From: VBDM01 sp049802235
Lineage (GTDB): Bacteria; Pseudomonadota; Gammaproteobacteria; Burkholderiales; SG8-39
Length of the DNA stretch: 64,000 nucleotides
Direction: 5' to 3'
NCBI GenBank assembly: GCA_049802235.1
Contig: JBARMB010000107.1
Coordinates: 124,001 to 188,000 of the forward strand
Positions within the stretch are counted from its first letter, which is position 1; each line of letters starts with the position of its first letter. Positions 38,930 through 46,592 of the stretch are shown piece after piece. The notes under the pieces are model-generated. The model did no database searches. It was not told the origin of the DNA and saw only the letters and a list, made by a program, of their open reading frames with translations. A program made the position numbers and the translations under genes.

Positions 38930-39673
38930 TTACCTAAGAGACTTCGCCTTTTCCAGCTCGGCGGCCCACGGCGCGAGATGGCGCACTTCGCGTGGATTGT
39001 CGGCCTGGTTGCGCCCGGGACTGAAGAACACGCCCGGCGCGTGCAGCAGCTTCGAGTACGGGAAAATCGCGATCAGCAGCGCGACCAGCGTGAGGTGCAC
39101 GAACAGCCCCGGGTGCGTCGGCAGCGGCTGCCAGTCGAACACCATCAGGCCGAGAAAGAACGCCTTCACCGCGACGATGTCGGTGTGGTTCGCGAATTTC
39201 ATCAGCAGCCCCGATGCGCCGATGGCCAGGATCAGCGCGAGCATCAGATGATCCGAGGGCGTGGAGATATAGCGGATGCGCTCCACCAGGAATCGCCGCG
39301 CCCACAGGCCGGCGAGACCCGCCACCAGCGCGAAGCCGCCGTAGATGCCGAACGGCTGGATCCAGCCGACCCAGAACCACACCGGCTCGGTGAAGTAGCG
39401 CAGGTGCCGCGCCAGCACCAGCAGCAGCGCGACATGGAACATCCAGCCGAACAGCCAGATCCAGAGGTTTGCCTTGAACAGGCTCTCGAACAGCGTCACC
39501 TCGCGGAACATCCGCAGCACCACGCCGCTCGCGGTCGTCGGGGCGGGCGTGGTCGGGATCTTGAGCGGCACCGGGGTACGGGCATAGTCGTAAATGCGCC
39601 AGGCAAGCCCGGTCACGCACAACAAAGTTGCGGCGTAGAACAGCAGCGCGAAAAAGAGGGTTGCCACTGTCAT
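38930..39673 (-). CDS. dsrM: DsrM, NarI-like cytochrome b subunit
   Basis: 247 residues with five to six membrane helices and His residues suited to bind heme b (FHVALLLVLARHLRYF, HLTLVALL). It anchors DsrK and exchanges electrons with quinone. The start codon lies at the edge of a palindromic element (39669-39740), and no clear Shine-Dalgarno sequence is visible, so initiation may be weak or coupled. Confidence 0.93.
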   Translation of the reverse strand: MTVATLFFALLFYAATLLCVTGLAWRIYDYARTPVPLKIPTTPAPTTASGVVLRMFREVTLFESLFKANLWIWLFGWMFHVALLLVLARHLRYFTEPVWFWVGWIQPFGIYGGFALVAGLAGLWARRFLVERIRYISTPSDHLMLALILAIGASGLLMKFANHTDIVAVKAFFLGLMVFDWQPLPTHPGLFVHLTLVALLIAIFPYSKLLHAPGVFFSPGRNQADNPREVRHLAPWAAELEKAKSLR

Positions 39674-39740
39674 TGCGAAAAACGCTGATCCGGATCACCT
39701 CCCGCTTTCGCGGGAGGAGCGGCTGCGCGTCCGGAATGAC
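39669..39740. repeat. Palindromic repeat-like element between dsrC and dsrM
   Basis: The core hairpin CCTCCCGC/GCGGGAGG (39698-39705/39710-39717) has a GAAA tetraloop on the minus strand. GTCATT and AATGAC flank it at the ends. It resembles REP-type elements of betaproteobacteria. Another short hairpin, GCGGGT/ACCCGC, lies next to the dsrC stop (39754-39770). Confidence 0.6.
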
Positions 39741-39770
39741 GTCTCACTTGGCCGCGGGTTTCACCCGCGC

Positions 39771-40103
39771 TCAGACGCAACCGGTCGGCTTGGGCAGGCC
39801 GGCAATCTTGCAGGCCTGTTTCGCCGGTCCATAGGGAAACAGCTCGTAGAGATACTGGCTGTTGCCTTTTTCGGAGCCGAGCTTCTTGCCGATCGCCTTG
39901 GTGAGCACCCGCACCGCCGGTGCGATCTGAAATTCGTTGTAATACTCGCGCAGGAAATTGATGACTTCCCAGTGATTCGGAGTCATTTCGAGATTCTCCT
40001 GCTTGGCAATGGTGCCGGCGATGTCTTCGTTCCAGTCCGAGAGGTTGACGAGATACCCTTCCTCGTCCGTCTCGATCGTCTTGCCGCCTACTTCGATAGC
40101 CAT
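39771..40103 (-). CDS. dsrC: DsrC, sulfur carrier protein with both redox cysteines
   Basis: 110 residues from the ATG at 40103 (AAGGAG 5 nt upstream). It contains the family blocks TDEEGYLVNLSDWNEDIA, MTPNHWEVINFLREYYNEF and the C-terminal arm FPYGPAKQACKIAGLPKPTGCV with C98 and the penultimate C109. Both Cys are required for the trisulfide/persulfide chemistry with DsrAB and DsrK. It is the only DsrC in the window that keeps them. Confidence 0.97.
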   Translation of the reverse strand: MAIEVGGKTIETDEEGYLVNLSDWNEDIAGTIAKQENLEMTPNHWEVINFLREYYNEFQIAPAVRVLTKAIGKKLGSEKGNSQYLYELFPYGPAKQACKIAGLPKPTGCV

Positions 40104-40122
40104 ATGCACTCCTTTGATGTCG

Positions 40123-40425
40123 CTACAGCCAGGATTGGCAGGTGCTGTGCTTCGCCACCAGGTCGACGAAGCCGCCGTAGTCCACGAGCTTCACGCCCTC
40201 GGTGGCCGCATTTGCCATGCCCCGCGCCTCCAGGTCAGGCGTCAGAACATAGATTTCAAGGCGCGCCATCGCCGCACACAGCTTGGCTTCCGCCGCGCCG
40301 CCGCGCGTGGCGGCATAGACGCCGTCCTCGATCAGAAGCACGGCTCCGCCTGCCTGCGCCGTCTCGAGGCAGCTGTCGAGCGCATTGCGTTCGGTCGGGG
40401 ACTTGTTGACGATGTGCAGCACCAT
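40123..40425 (-). CDS. dsrH: DsrH, subunit of the DsrEFH sulfurtransferase
   Basis: 100 residues starting MVLHIVNKSPTERNALDSCL, with AAGGAA upstream. It has the TusB/DsrH fold pattern (AVLLIEDGVYAAT, LVDYGGFVDLVAKH) and the C-terminal CQSW. DsrE2F2H2 receives sulfur from TusA and passes it to DsrC. It lies 19 bp upstream of dsrC. Confidence 0.92.
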   Translation of the reverse strand: MVLHIVNKSPTERNALDSCLETAQAGGAVLLIEDGVYAATRGGAAEAKLCAAMARLEIYVLTPDLEARGMANAATEGVKLVDYGGFVDLVAKHSTCQSWL

Positions 40426-40467
40426 GTTCCTTAGTTTCCAAGATTTATTTCTGACCCGGGGGATATG

Positions 40468-40487
40468 CAAGGGGGCGTGCCCCCTTG
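40468..40487. repeat. Strong intra-operon hairpin between dsrF and dsrH
   Basis: CAAGGGGGC and GCCCCCTTG form a near-perfect palindrome separated by two bases, in a 74-bp gap of an otherwise compact operon. There is no T tract, so it more likely stabilises or delimits mRNA than terminates it. Confidence 0.6.
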
Positions 40488-40499
40488 TTCAAACCCCTG

Positions 40500-40874
40500 T
40501 CAGAAGCTGAACAGCACGTCCTGCCGCTCCATCAGCTTGCCCAGATCGGCGCGCGATACCACCTCTACCGGCACGCACATGTCATCGGCGGTAAGGCCTC
40601 GCGCCTTGAGCGACTCCTGCTCCACGTACAGCTTGGTGACGTCGTAGTCCTCCAGCGCCCGGTAGGTGGGCTGGAAGTTCTTCATCTCGATGCCCTTGGT
40701 CTGGTGCCCCTTTTTCAGCTGGTAGACCCCGTCGTCCAGGAACGCCAGCGACACGTCCTGGTCGAAGGCCGCCGCAATCAGCACCACCTCCAGCGACTCC
40801 AGCGCGTAAATGGTGCCGTACGGCGCCTTGCGGTTGACGTACATGAACTTCTTGATCTGGCCGTGCTCGCTCAT
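40500..40874 (-). CDS. dsrF: DsrF, subunit of the DsrEFH sulfurtransferase
   Basis: 124 residues beginning MSEHGQIKKFMYVNRKAPYG. The DsrE/F-like core includes SLEVVLIAAAFDQDVSLAFLDDGVYQL and the region DDMCVPVEVVSRADL. It is homologous to TusC. dsrE ends 10 bp upstream. Confidence 0.94.
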   Translation of the reverse strand: MSEHGQIKKFMYVNRKAPYGTIYALESLEVVLIAAAFDQDVSLAFLDDGVYQLKKGHQTKGIEMKNFQPTYRALEDYDVTKLYVEQESLKARGLTADDMCVPVEVVSRADLGKLMERQDVLFSF

Positions 40875-40884
40875 CGCGCCTCCA

Positions 40885-41244
40885 TCAGTCCCCGAACACC
40901 AGCATCCGGTCGGCCTGGATGCCGGACTCGATCAACTGGCCCAGCCCTGAAATGCGGAATCCCGGCGCGAGAATCTCGTCCTTGATTCCGCGTCGCAGCG
41001 CCGCCGCGACGCACACCACCAGGTCGAGCCCGTGTTCCTGCGCCAGCTTTGACCAGCGGACGACGATGTTGCGGTCGTCATTCGGCGGCTCGGTGAGCCG
41101 CGTCGCGTTGTCGACCCCGTCGTGATAGAAGAACACGCGATGGATCTTGTGCCCCCTGGCCAGCGCCGCCTTGCAGAAGTGATAGGCGCTGTCCGAGGCC
41201 TGGTGGGTGTAAGGCCCTTCATTGACCAGGATACCGAAAATCAT
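40885..41244 (-). CDS. dsrE: DsrE, catalytic subunit of the DsrEFH sulfurtransferase
   Basis: 119 residues starting MIFGILVNEGPYTHQASDSA. HRVFFYHDGVDNAT and the active-site Cys in LDLVVCVAAALRRGI match TusD/DsrE, in which that Cys carries the persulfide. The start is fixed by conserved N-terminal sequence, 14 bp after dsrB. Confidence 0.95.
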   Translation of the reverse strand: MIFGILVNEGPYTHQASDSAYHFCKAALARGHKIHRVFFYHDGVDNATRLTEPPNDDRNIVVRWSKLAQEHGLDLVVCVAAALRRGIKDEILAPGFRISGLGQLIESGIQADRMLVFGD

Positions 41245-41258
41245 GCCGGATGATATTT

Positions 41259-42338
41259 CTAGAATCGGATATGCGTCGAGGCATTGAGACTGGCCCGCGC
41301 CCCGCGCCAGTCGTCGATGAGGTACTTGGTAAAGGTCAGCCCGGTCTTCTCGAAAAAGCGCGGCCAGCCGATCCGGTCGATCCAGTCGGACAGGCGCTCC
41401 CAGGGGCGCGCGTCCTCCTTGTAGACGTGCAGGATCTTCTTCACCACCTCGCCGACTTCGGGCCACCGGGGCGGATTGTTGGGCAGACCCGAAACGACCA
41501 TTTTCATGAAGGTCGGCTTGGCGCGGGCGTTCGAATTCTTGCCGCCGACCCAGATCGCCAGCTTGGTATGCTCGGGATCGTTGATCTGCATCGGCGGGCA
41601 GGGCGGATAACAGGCGCCGCAGCACATGCATTTCTTCTCGTCGATTTCCAGCGACGGCTTGCCGTTCACCAGCGCCGGGCGGATCGCGGCGACCGGGCAC
41701 CTGGCGACCACGGCCGGCCGCTCGCAGACGTTGGCGACCAGATCGTGGTTGATCTTGGGCGGCTTGGTGTGCTGCACGATGATGGCGATGTCGGCCTGGC
41801 CGCCGCAGTTGATCTCGCAGCACGAGGTGGACATGTGCACCCGGTTGGGCATCTCCTCGTGCCTGAACTCGTGATAGAGCTCGTCCATCAGCGCCTTCAC
41901 CACGCCCGAGGCATCGGTGCCGGGAATGTCGCAGTGCAGCCAGCCCTGCGTGTGCGCAATCATCGAAACCGAGTTGCCGGTGCCGCCGACGGGGAACCCG
42001 TTTTTCTCCAGGGCCTCGACCAGGGGAGCGACCTTTTTCTGCTCCGCGACCATGAACTCGATGTTGGAACGAATGGTGAAGCGCACGTGTCCGTCGGCAT
42101 ACTGGTCGCCGATATCGCACAGCTTCCTGATGGTATAGACGTCCATCTGCCGCTGCGTGCCGGCGCGCACCGTCCATACTTCCTCGCCTGAATGCGATAC
42201 ATGATGCAGCACCCCCGGGCGCGGGCGGTCGTGGTACTTCCAGTTGCCGTAGTTCTTCAACAGGGTCGGATGCATGTACTGCTTGTTGTCCGGGACCCCG
42301 GTTTCCTTGGCTCTACGCATCGGCTGGGCTTGCGCCAT
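41259..42338 (-). CDS. dsrB: DsrB, dissimilatory sulfite reductase beta subunit
   Basis: 359 residues from the ATG at 42338 (TGGAGA upstream). The siroheme/[4Fe-4S] region includes MSTSCCEINCGGQADI and VARCPVAAIRP, and the ferredoxin domain is CMCCGACYPPCPPM. It contacts DsrC at the DsrAB active site. It begins 28 bp after dsrA. With dsrL and dsrEFH nearby the enzyme is expected to work in reverse, oxidising sulfane sulfur to sulfite. Confidence 0.97.
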   Translation of the reverse strand: MAQAQPMRRAKETGVPDNKQYMHPTLLKNYGNWKYHDRPRPGVLHHVSHSGEEVWTVRAGTQRQMDVYTIRKLCDIGDQYADGHVRFTIRSNIEFMVAEQKKVAPLVEALEKNGFPVGGTGNSVSMIAHTQGWLHCDIPGTDASGVVKALMDELYHEFRHEEMPNRVHMSTSCCEINCGGQADIAIIVQHTKPPKINHDLVANVCERPAVVARCPVAAIRPALVNGKPSLEIDEKKCMCCGACYPPCPPMQINDPEHTKLAIWVGGKNSNARAKPTFMKMVVSGLPNNPPRWPEVGEVVKKILHVYKEDARPWERLSDWIDRIGWPRFFEKTGLTFTKYLIDDWRGARASLNASTHIRF

Positions 42339-42366
42339 GACTTGTCTCCAGGCTTCGTGACGCCGC

Positions 42367-43662
42367 TCAGGCGGCGACTTTCTTGGCGTTGATTTTCGCC
42401 ACTTCCTCATCCCAGCCGTCGGTACGAACGTAGGGATTGGTGCGCGGGGCGGCCACCATGTTCGCATCCACTTCGAGGTCGATGCTCTCGAGGAAGTTCA
42501 CCAGGCCGATGCGCTCGATCATTTCCCCGGTGCGCTCGTGCTCAAGGGCATTTTCCGCGAAGAAATCGACGATCTTCTTGCCCAGTTCGACGAGCTTCGC
42601 GTAGTCCTCTTCCTTTTTGAGCGGCAAGAACGGCACCACCACGGTCCCCATCAGATCGCCGATCTTGAGCGTGCGCTTGCCGCCGACAAGAATCGTCGCC
42701 CCCTTGTCCTTGCCGGGGGCGAGCGCTCCGGTCATGACGTTGATGCAGTGCATGCAGCGCACGCAGTCGCGGTTCTCGATCTCCAGGGCGTGGGTATCGC
42801 TCACCGCGACCGAGGAAATGCTCTCGCTCTTCCCGAGCGTCTTGATCTCTTTCAACTGGATCGCCTTGGTCGGGCAGCGCGCGATGACGTCATTCACCAG
42901 CTCGTTCATGCCGTGCCTGGCAAACCATTTCCTGGCCAACGGCTCGTCGGTGCGCATGTTGTCGCGCCAGGTGCCGATGATCGCCATGTCGGAGCGCTGG
43001 ATCGAATTCATGCAGTCGTTCGGACAGCCCGAGAACTTGAACTTGAACTTGTAGGGCAGTGCCGGACGGTGAATATCGTCGAGGAATTCGTTGATCACCA
43101 TGCGGTGCGCCTTGCCTTCGTCGTAGCAGGACTGCTCGCAGCGCGCCGCACCGACGCATGACATCGAGGTGCGCACGGCGGGCCCGGCGCCGCCAAGGTC
43201 GAAACCGGCTTCGTTGATCTCGTCGAACGCCTTCTGCACGTTCTCGGAAGTGGCGCCCTGGAACATGATGTCCCCTGACTGGCCGTGAAAGGCGATCAGG
43301 CCGGAGCCGTGCTTTTCCCAGATGTCGCAGAGCTTGCGCAGAATCTTTGTGTCGTAGTGCATACCGGCCGGGGGCATGACGCGCAAGGTGTGGAACTCGG
43401 CCGCGTCCTTGAACAGCGGCTGGCCGTCTTCGCCCTTGGCCTCGGTGAAGCGCGGGATGATGCCGCCGCCATAGCCGTAGACACCGACGGTGCCGCCTTT
43501 CCAGTAACCCTTCTTGGTCTCGTAGGAATGTTCCAGATGGCCGAGCAGGTCGACCATGTAATCCTTATCCTTGGCCAGACGCTTTAGGCCGGTCACGAAA
43601 CTCGGCCACGGCCCTGTTTCGAGTGTGTCGAGCATGGGTGTGTCATGCGGCTTCTTCGCCAT
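42367..43662 (-). CDS. dsrA: DsrA, dissimilatory sulfite reductase alpha subunit
   Basis: 431 residues from the ATG at 43662, preceded by AGGAGGAAAAGCG. The coupled siroheme-[4Fe-4S] ligands are in SCVGAARCEQSCYDEG and FSGCPNDCMNS. The inserted ferredoxin domain reads RCPTKAIQL and CVRCMHCINVM. It is the first gene of a 13-kb operon that runs to cobA. The upstream 211 bp contain the divergent promoter region shared with the accessory cluster. Confidence 0.98.
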   Translation of the reverse strand: MAKKPHDTPMLDTLETGPWPSFVTGLKRLAKDKDYMVDLLGHLEHSYETKKGYWKGGTVGVYGYGGGIIPRFTEAKGEDGQPLFKDAAEFHTLRVMPPAGMHYDTKILRKLCDIWEKHGSGLIAFHGQSGDIMFQGATSENVQKAFDEINEAGFDLGGAGPAVRTSMSCVGAARCEQSCYDEGKAHRMVINEFLDDIHRPALPYKFKFKFSGCPNDCMNSIQRSDMAIIGTWRDNMRTDEPLARKWFARHGMNELVNDVIARCPTKAIQLKEIKTLGKSESISSVAVSDTHALEIENRDCVRCMHCINVMTGALAPGKDKGATILVGGKRTLKIGDLMGTVVVPFLPLKKEEDYAKLVELGKKIVDFFAENALEHERTGEMIERIGLVNFLESIDLEVDANMVAAPRTNPYVRTDGWDEEVAKINAKKVAA

Positions 43663-43736
43663 CGCTTTTCCTCCTGTCCTGCGTAAATACATTTCCCCCA
43701 GGTTCGCCATGCTAAACGCCGCGGCAAGGGGTCGAC

Positions 43737-43779
43737 CATTACTCGGGCAGGGAAGCGTGCCCCCCCTGATCGGGTAATG
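43737..43779. promoter_or_regulatory. Imperfect inverted repeat in the dsrA upstream region
   Basis: CATTACTCGGGCAGGG (43737-43752) and CCCTGATCGGGTAATG (43764-43779) match at 13 of 16 positions as an inverted repeat. They are 75-117 bp before dsrA, in the divergent gap. It could be a regulator site or a leader hairpin. Confidence 0.45.
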
Positions 43780-43873
43780 TCCTACCTACCCGAAAGGAGT
43801 ATCAACCCTCATCCAAGGCGGTGATTTTCCGCCCGCCCCACGGGTGCCATAGTGCCCCGATTCAGGGGTGCGC

Positions 43874-44110
43874 GTGTCCAGAATCGAGAGCCTCGACAAG
43901 TTCACCTGTCCGTTCGGAGGCCAGGAGATCGAGCTGCAGCAGGTGGAGTACGAATCCGGCGGCATCCCGCTCCTGCGGGTGCGTATCCGCGAGCGCGGGG
44001 CGCGTTTCACGATTTTCGAGATCGATGCAGCGAATGCGGCACGCTGGGGAAAAGCCATGGTTTCGTGGGCGGAGAACCAGCCGGACGATCACAAGGCGCT
44101 GAAAGGATGA
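43874..44110 (+). CDS. Small conserved protein, first gene of the accessory sulfur cluster
   Basis: 78 residues from the GTG at 43874; AGGGG sits 5 nt upstream, which disfavours the GTG at 43868. It starts MSRIESLDKFTCPFGGQEIE and contains GGIPLLRVRIRERGARFTIFEID, then AARWGKAMVSWAENQP. One Cys near residue 12. No domain that I can name with certainty. It ends 4 bp before the Cas6-like gene, so the two are cotranscribed. Confidence 0.75.
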   Translation: MSRIESLDKFTCPFGGQEIELQQVEYESGGIPLLRVRIRERGARFTIFEIDAANAARWGKAMVSWAENQPDDHKALKG

Positions 44111-44114
44111 GGCC

Positions 44115-44711
44115 GTGGCGGGGATCGTGGACGTGGTTTTCTCGCTACGGGGCGAGACGATTCCGGCAGACCATGCCTGGGACCTGTACCAGGCGCTCGT
44201 CCCCCGGCTTGAATGGCTGGAGTCGGACGACGGCGTCGGGGTGCATCCCATCCGCGGCGCTCATATCGGAAGCGGATTGCTGCATCTTGGCAAACGGGGA
44301 CGGTTGACGCTGCGCTTGCCGCAGGCGCAGGCGGCGAAGTCGCTGGCACTCTGTGGCGCAAGGCTCGCACTCGGCGCCGGCGTGGAGGTCGGCCCCGGGC
44401 AGATAAGAAAGCTGCTGCCGCACGGCACGATTTACTCGTACTTCGTGACCACCGGGAGCGATGACGAACTTTTGTTCGGAGACCAAGTGATGGACGAGTT
44501 GCAGGCCGCCGGAATCGCGTGCAAAGTGGTTTGTGGCCGGGCACGGCAGGCCGTCACCGGAAGCGGCGAGATCCGCGGCTTCAGCCTGATGCTGCACGAC
44601 CTGCCGCCGGGGGAGTCGTTGCGCATCCAGGAGTCGGGTATCGGCCGCGCGCGCCAACTCGGTTGCGGCATTTTTGTGCCGCACAGATCGGCGGCGGCGG
44701 TGGGGACATGA
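44115..44711 (+). CDS. Cas6/Cmx6-like RAMP protein without CRISPR context
   Basis: 198 residues. It begins MAGIVDVVFSLRGETIPADHAW and has VGVHPIRGAHIGSGLL and LTLRLPQAQAAKSLALCG. The C-terminus GIGRARQLGCGIFVPHR (from about residue 175) fits the Gly-rich loop GxGx5GxG of Cas6-type RAMP ferredoxin folds. Similar proteins are annotated as type I-MYXAN Cas6/Cmx6 (from memory). No CRISPR repeats, cas1-cas3 or Cascade genes are in the window. It sits between a small protein gene and TusA-type genes, so a role in CRISPR RNA processing is unlikely; RNA binding remains possible. Confidence 0.75.
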   Translation: MAGIVDVVFSLRGETIPADHAWDLYQALVPRLEWLESDDGVGVHPIRGAHIGSGLLHLGKRGRLTLRLPQAQAAKSLALCGARLALGAGVEVGPGQIRKLLPHGTIYSYFVTTGSDDELLFGDQVMDELQAAGIACKVVCGRARQAVTGSGEIRGFSLMLHDLPPGESLRIQESGIGRARQLGCGIFVPHRSAAAVGT

Positions 44712-44796
44712 GCGCAAGGCGCACCGGCGGTGCCGGCGCGCGCGGAGCGCTTCTTCACTGCCGGCAGGGAACGGCCGCAAGGCGAACAGAGAAACG

Positions 44797-45300
44797 ATGC
44801 GCATGGGTGCTCAGAATACCGTCGAAAAGCCACTGGTGACACTGGACCTGAGCGGCCTCACCTGCCCGGCTCCGCTGCTCGGCGCCAAACGCGTGGTGGA
44901 TGACCTGCGCCCGGGTCAGGTCATGCTGCTTATTTCGGATTGCCCAGGAACCCCGGACGACCTTTTTGCGTGGGCCCGTTACACGGGTAACGAAGTCATT
45001 GCGACCGAGAAGCTCGAGGGCGCCAAGGTGGCCTACACGATCAAGCGCGGCTCCGCGGCAGGCAGGCCGACGGCGAACGTGGTGCTCGATATTTGCGGCG
45101 TGAGTTGTCCCGGCCCGATTCTCGAAGCGAAGAAACTCCTCGATGGCATGAAGGCCGGGGAAGTGCTGTTGCTGATCAGCAATTGCCCGGGGTCGCCGGA
45201 CGACGTGAGCGCCTGGGTGAAAGCCACCTCGCTCGAATTGCTGGCAAAGCTGGAGACGGGCCGGGGCAACCACGAATTCTTCATACGCAAGACCCGGTAG
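44797..45300 (+). CDS. Tandem TusA-TusA sulfur carrier protein
   Basis: 167 residues holding two TusA/SirA domains. The first carries LSGLTCPAPLLGAKR and the second ICGVSCPGPILEAKK; both keep the CPxP motif whose Cys binds persulfide. Each half also has a second Cys in ISDCPGTPDD and ISNCPGSPDD, unusual for TusA. The start may be the ATG at 44797 or 44803. The fusion could carry two sulfurs or bridge two partners. Confidence 0.9.
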   Translation: MRMGAQNTVEKPLVTLDLSGLTCPAPLLGAKRVVDDLRPGQVMLLISDCPGTPDDLFAWARYTGNEVIATEKLEGAKVAYTIKRGSAAGRPTANVVLDICGVSCPGPILEAKKLLDGMKAGEVLLLISNCPGSPDDVSAWVKATSLELLAKLETGRGNHEFFIRKTR

Positions 45301-45394
45301 CGGGTAATAATCGACCGGAAAACATATGTCGCATGGAAGCCAGGACGCTATCCCACCCTTTCTGTTTAACGGACCGGAGTTATAACTGACCATC

Positions 45395-45622
45395 ATGCAA
45401 TACGACAAAGATCTCGATGCTCGCGGCCTCAACTGCCCGCTACCTATCTTGCGCGCCAAGAAAGCGCTGGGTGACATGACCAGCGGCCAGGTGCTGCGGA
45501 TCCTCTCGACCGACCCCGGATCGGAGAAGGACTTCCAGGCATTCGCCAAGCAAACCGGAAATGACCTCCTTTCGCACTCCGAAGCCGACAAGGTCTACAC
45601 TTTTTTGCTGCGCAAGAAATAG
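45395..45622 (+). CDS. tusA: TusA family sulfurtransferase
   Basis: 75 residues, typical length. LDARGLNCPLPILRAKKAL contains the CPLP motif with the persulfide-carrying Cys. It delivers sulfur to DsrEFH in dsr-type sulfur oxidisers. It follows the tandem TusA gene by 94 bp and precedes two DsrC-like genes. Confidence 0.95.
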   Translation: MQYDKDLDARGLNCPLPILRAKKALGDMTSGQVLRILSTDPGSEKDFQAFAKQTGNDLLSHSEADKVYTFLLRKK

Positions 45623-45653
45623 CTTGCCCGGCAGCGCGATTGCCGGAAACAAA

Positions 45654-46034
45654 ATGTCGGGGGATGCAAGCCCCGGTTCCCCGGACGCCACGGATATCAG
45701 CCAGATGGGATATATAGTCGACGGCGCCGAGATCGAAACCGACGACGAGGGCTACCTGCTCTCGCCGGACTACCGCGAGGAAGTGGTCAAAGCCATCGCG
45801 CAGGCCGAGGGCATTGCGCTGACGGATGCGCACTGGCGGATTGTGAGCTACCTGCGCGATCAGTACCGCGAGCATGGCAGCACGCCGAATTTTCGCACCA
45901 TGACCAAGGACGCGGCAGAAATCCTGCCCGATGCCGACAGCAAGGTGCTGTATGACCTGTTCCCCGGGGGGCCGGCAAAACAGGGCGTACGCGTTGCCGG
46001 GCTGCCCAAGCCCTTCGGCAAGGGCGGATACTGA
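45654..46034 (+). CDS. DsrC/TusE-family protein lacking the C-terminal cysteines (first copy)
   Basis: 126 residues from the ATG at 45654; 45705 is an alternative that removes a 17-residue polar leader. The family core is clear: TDDEGYLLSPDYREEVV, LTDAHWRIVSYLRDQYREHG and FPGGPAKQGVRVAGLPKPFGKGGY. The two arm positions that are Cys in DsrC are Gly here, and no Cys occurs anywhere in the arm. Such proteins cannot carry sulfur and have been proposed as regulatory (RspA-like). Confidence 0.88.
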   Translation: MSGDASPGSPDATDISQMGYIVDGAEIETDDEGYLLSPDYREEVVKAIAQAEGIALTDAHWRIVSYLRDQYREHGSTPNFRTMTKDAAEILPDADSKVLYDLFPGGPAKQGVRVAGLPKPFGKGGY

Positions 46035-46044
46035 CCCAATCGCC

Positions 46045-46413
46045 ATGGGCGGCCGCCTCTACAGCACTGCACCTGCGCGCTCGATCAAGGTCGGCGACAA
46101 AGAGGTGCTGATGGATGCAGAGGGATATCTCTGCAACCTCGAGCACTGGTCGGAGGACTTTGCCGTGGCGCTGGCGCAGGACGAGGGGCTGTCCCTCACC
46201 GACGAGCACTGGCAGGTCATCCATTTTCTGCGCGACTACTACCGCGAGCACGGCGTGCAACCGCAGGTGCGGGTGATGATCCGGCACTTCACCGAAAAAT
46301 GGGGAGCGGAAAAGGGCAGCAACCATCATTTGCACGAAATGTTCCCGCGCGGCGGGCCGCAGAAGCAAGGCAACCGTCTCGCGGGGCTGTTACGCACCAA
46401 GGGCGAGCATTAG
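46045..46413 (+). CDS. DsrC/TusE-family protein lacking the C-terminal cysteines (second copy)
   Basis: 122 residues. It contains MDAEGYLCNLEHWSEDFA, LTDEHWQVIHFLRDYYREHG and the arm FPRGGPQKQGNRLAGLLRTKGEH. Neither arm Cys is present; one Cys is found in the N-terminal part. It lies 10 bp after the other Cys-less copy and differs from it substantially, so it is not a recent duplicate. The role is presumably regulatory or as a decoy/partner of DsrC-binding proteins (inference). Confidence 0.87.
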   Translation: MGGRLYSTAPARSIKVGDKEVLMDAEGYLCNLEHWSEDFAVALAQDEGLSLTDEHWQVIHFLRDYYREHGVQPQVRVMIRHFTEKWGAEKGSNHHLHEMFPRGGPQKQGNRLAGLLRTKGEH

Positions 46414-46423
46414 GGCCGGCTGC

Positions 46424-46498
46424 AAAATGAGGGGAAACACCCCCCTCGTGCGCCCCTATATTGGAGGCCGTTTCGGTCATTCTGAAACGGCCTCTCAG
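46424..46498 (+). repeat. Dispersed ~74-bp two-hairpin element, copy 1
   Basis: It contains a hairpin ATGAGGGG...CCCCTCGT and a perfect one, AGGCCGTTTC/GAAACGGCCT. A nearly identical copy lies in the opposite orientation at 57293-57366. It starts 11 bp past the second DsrC-like stop. Confidence 0.85.
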
Positions 46499-46592
46499 GA
46501 AAACTCCGAACAAGGGGACGACGCCCCCCGATGAGCTCCGGAGGATTGTCGCCTGCCGGCGACAATCCGGAGCGACCCGAAGGATCCGTTTC

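Noticed and set aside
44708..44839. Short frame between the Cas6-like gene and TusA-TusA, with ATGA overlap
   Set aside because: Arg-rich, no recognisable content, runs into the TusA frame; overlap looks coincidental.
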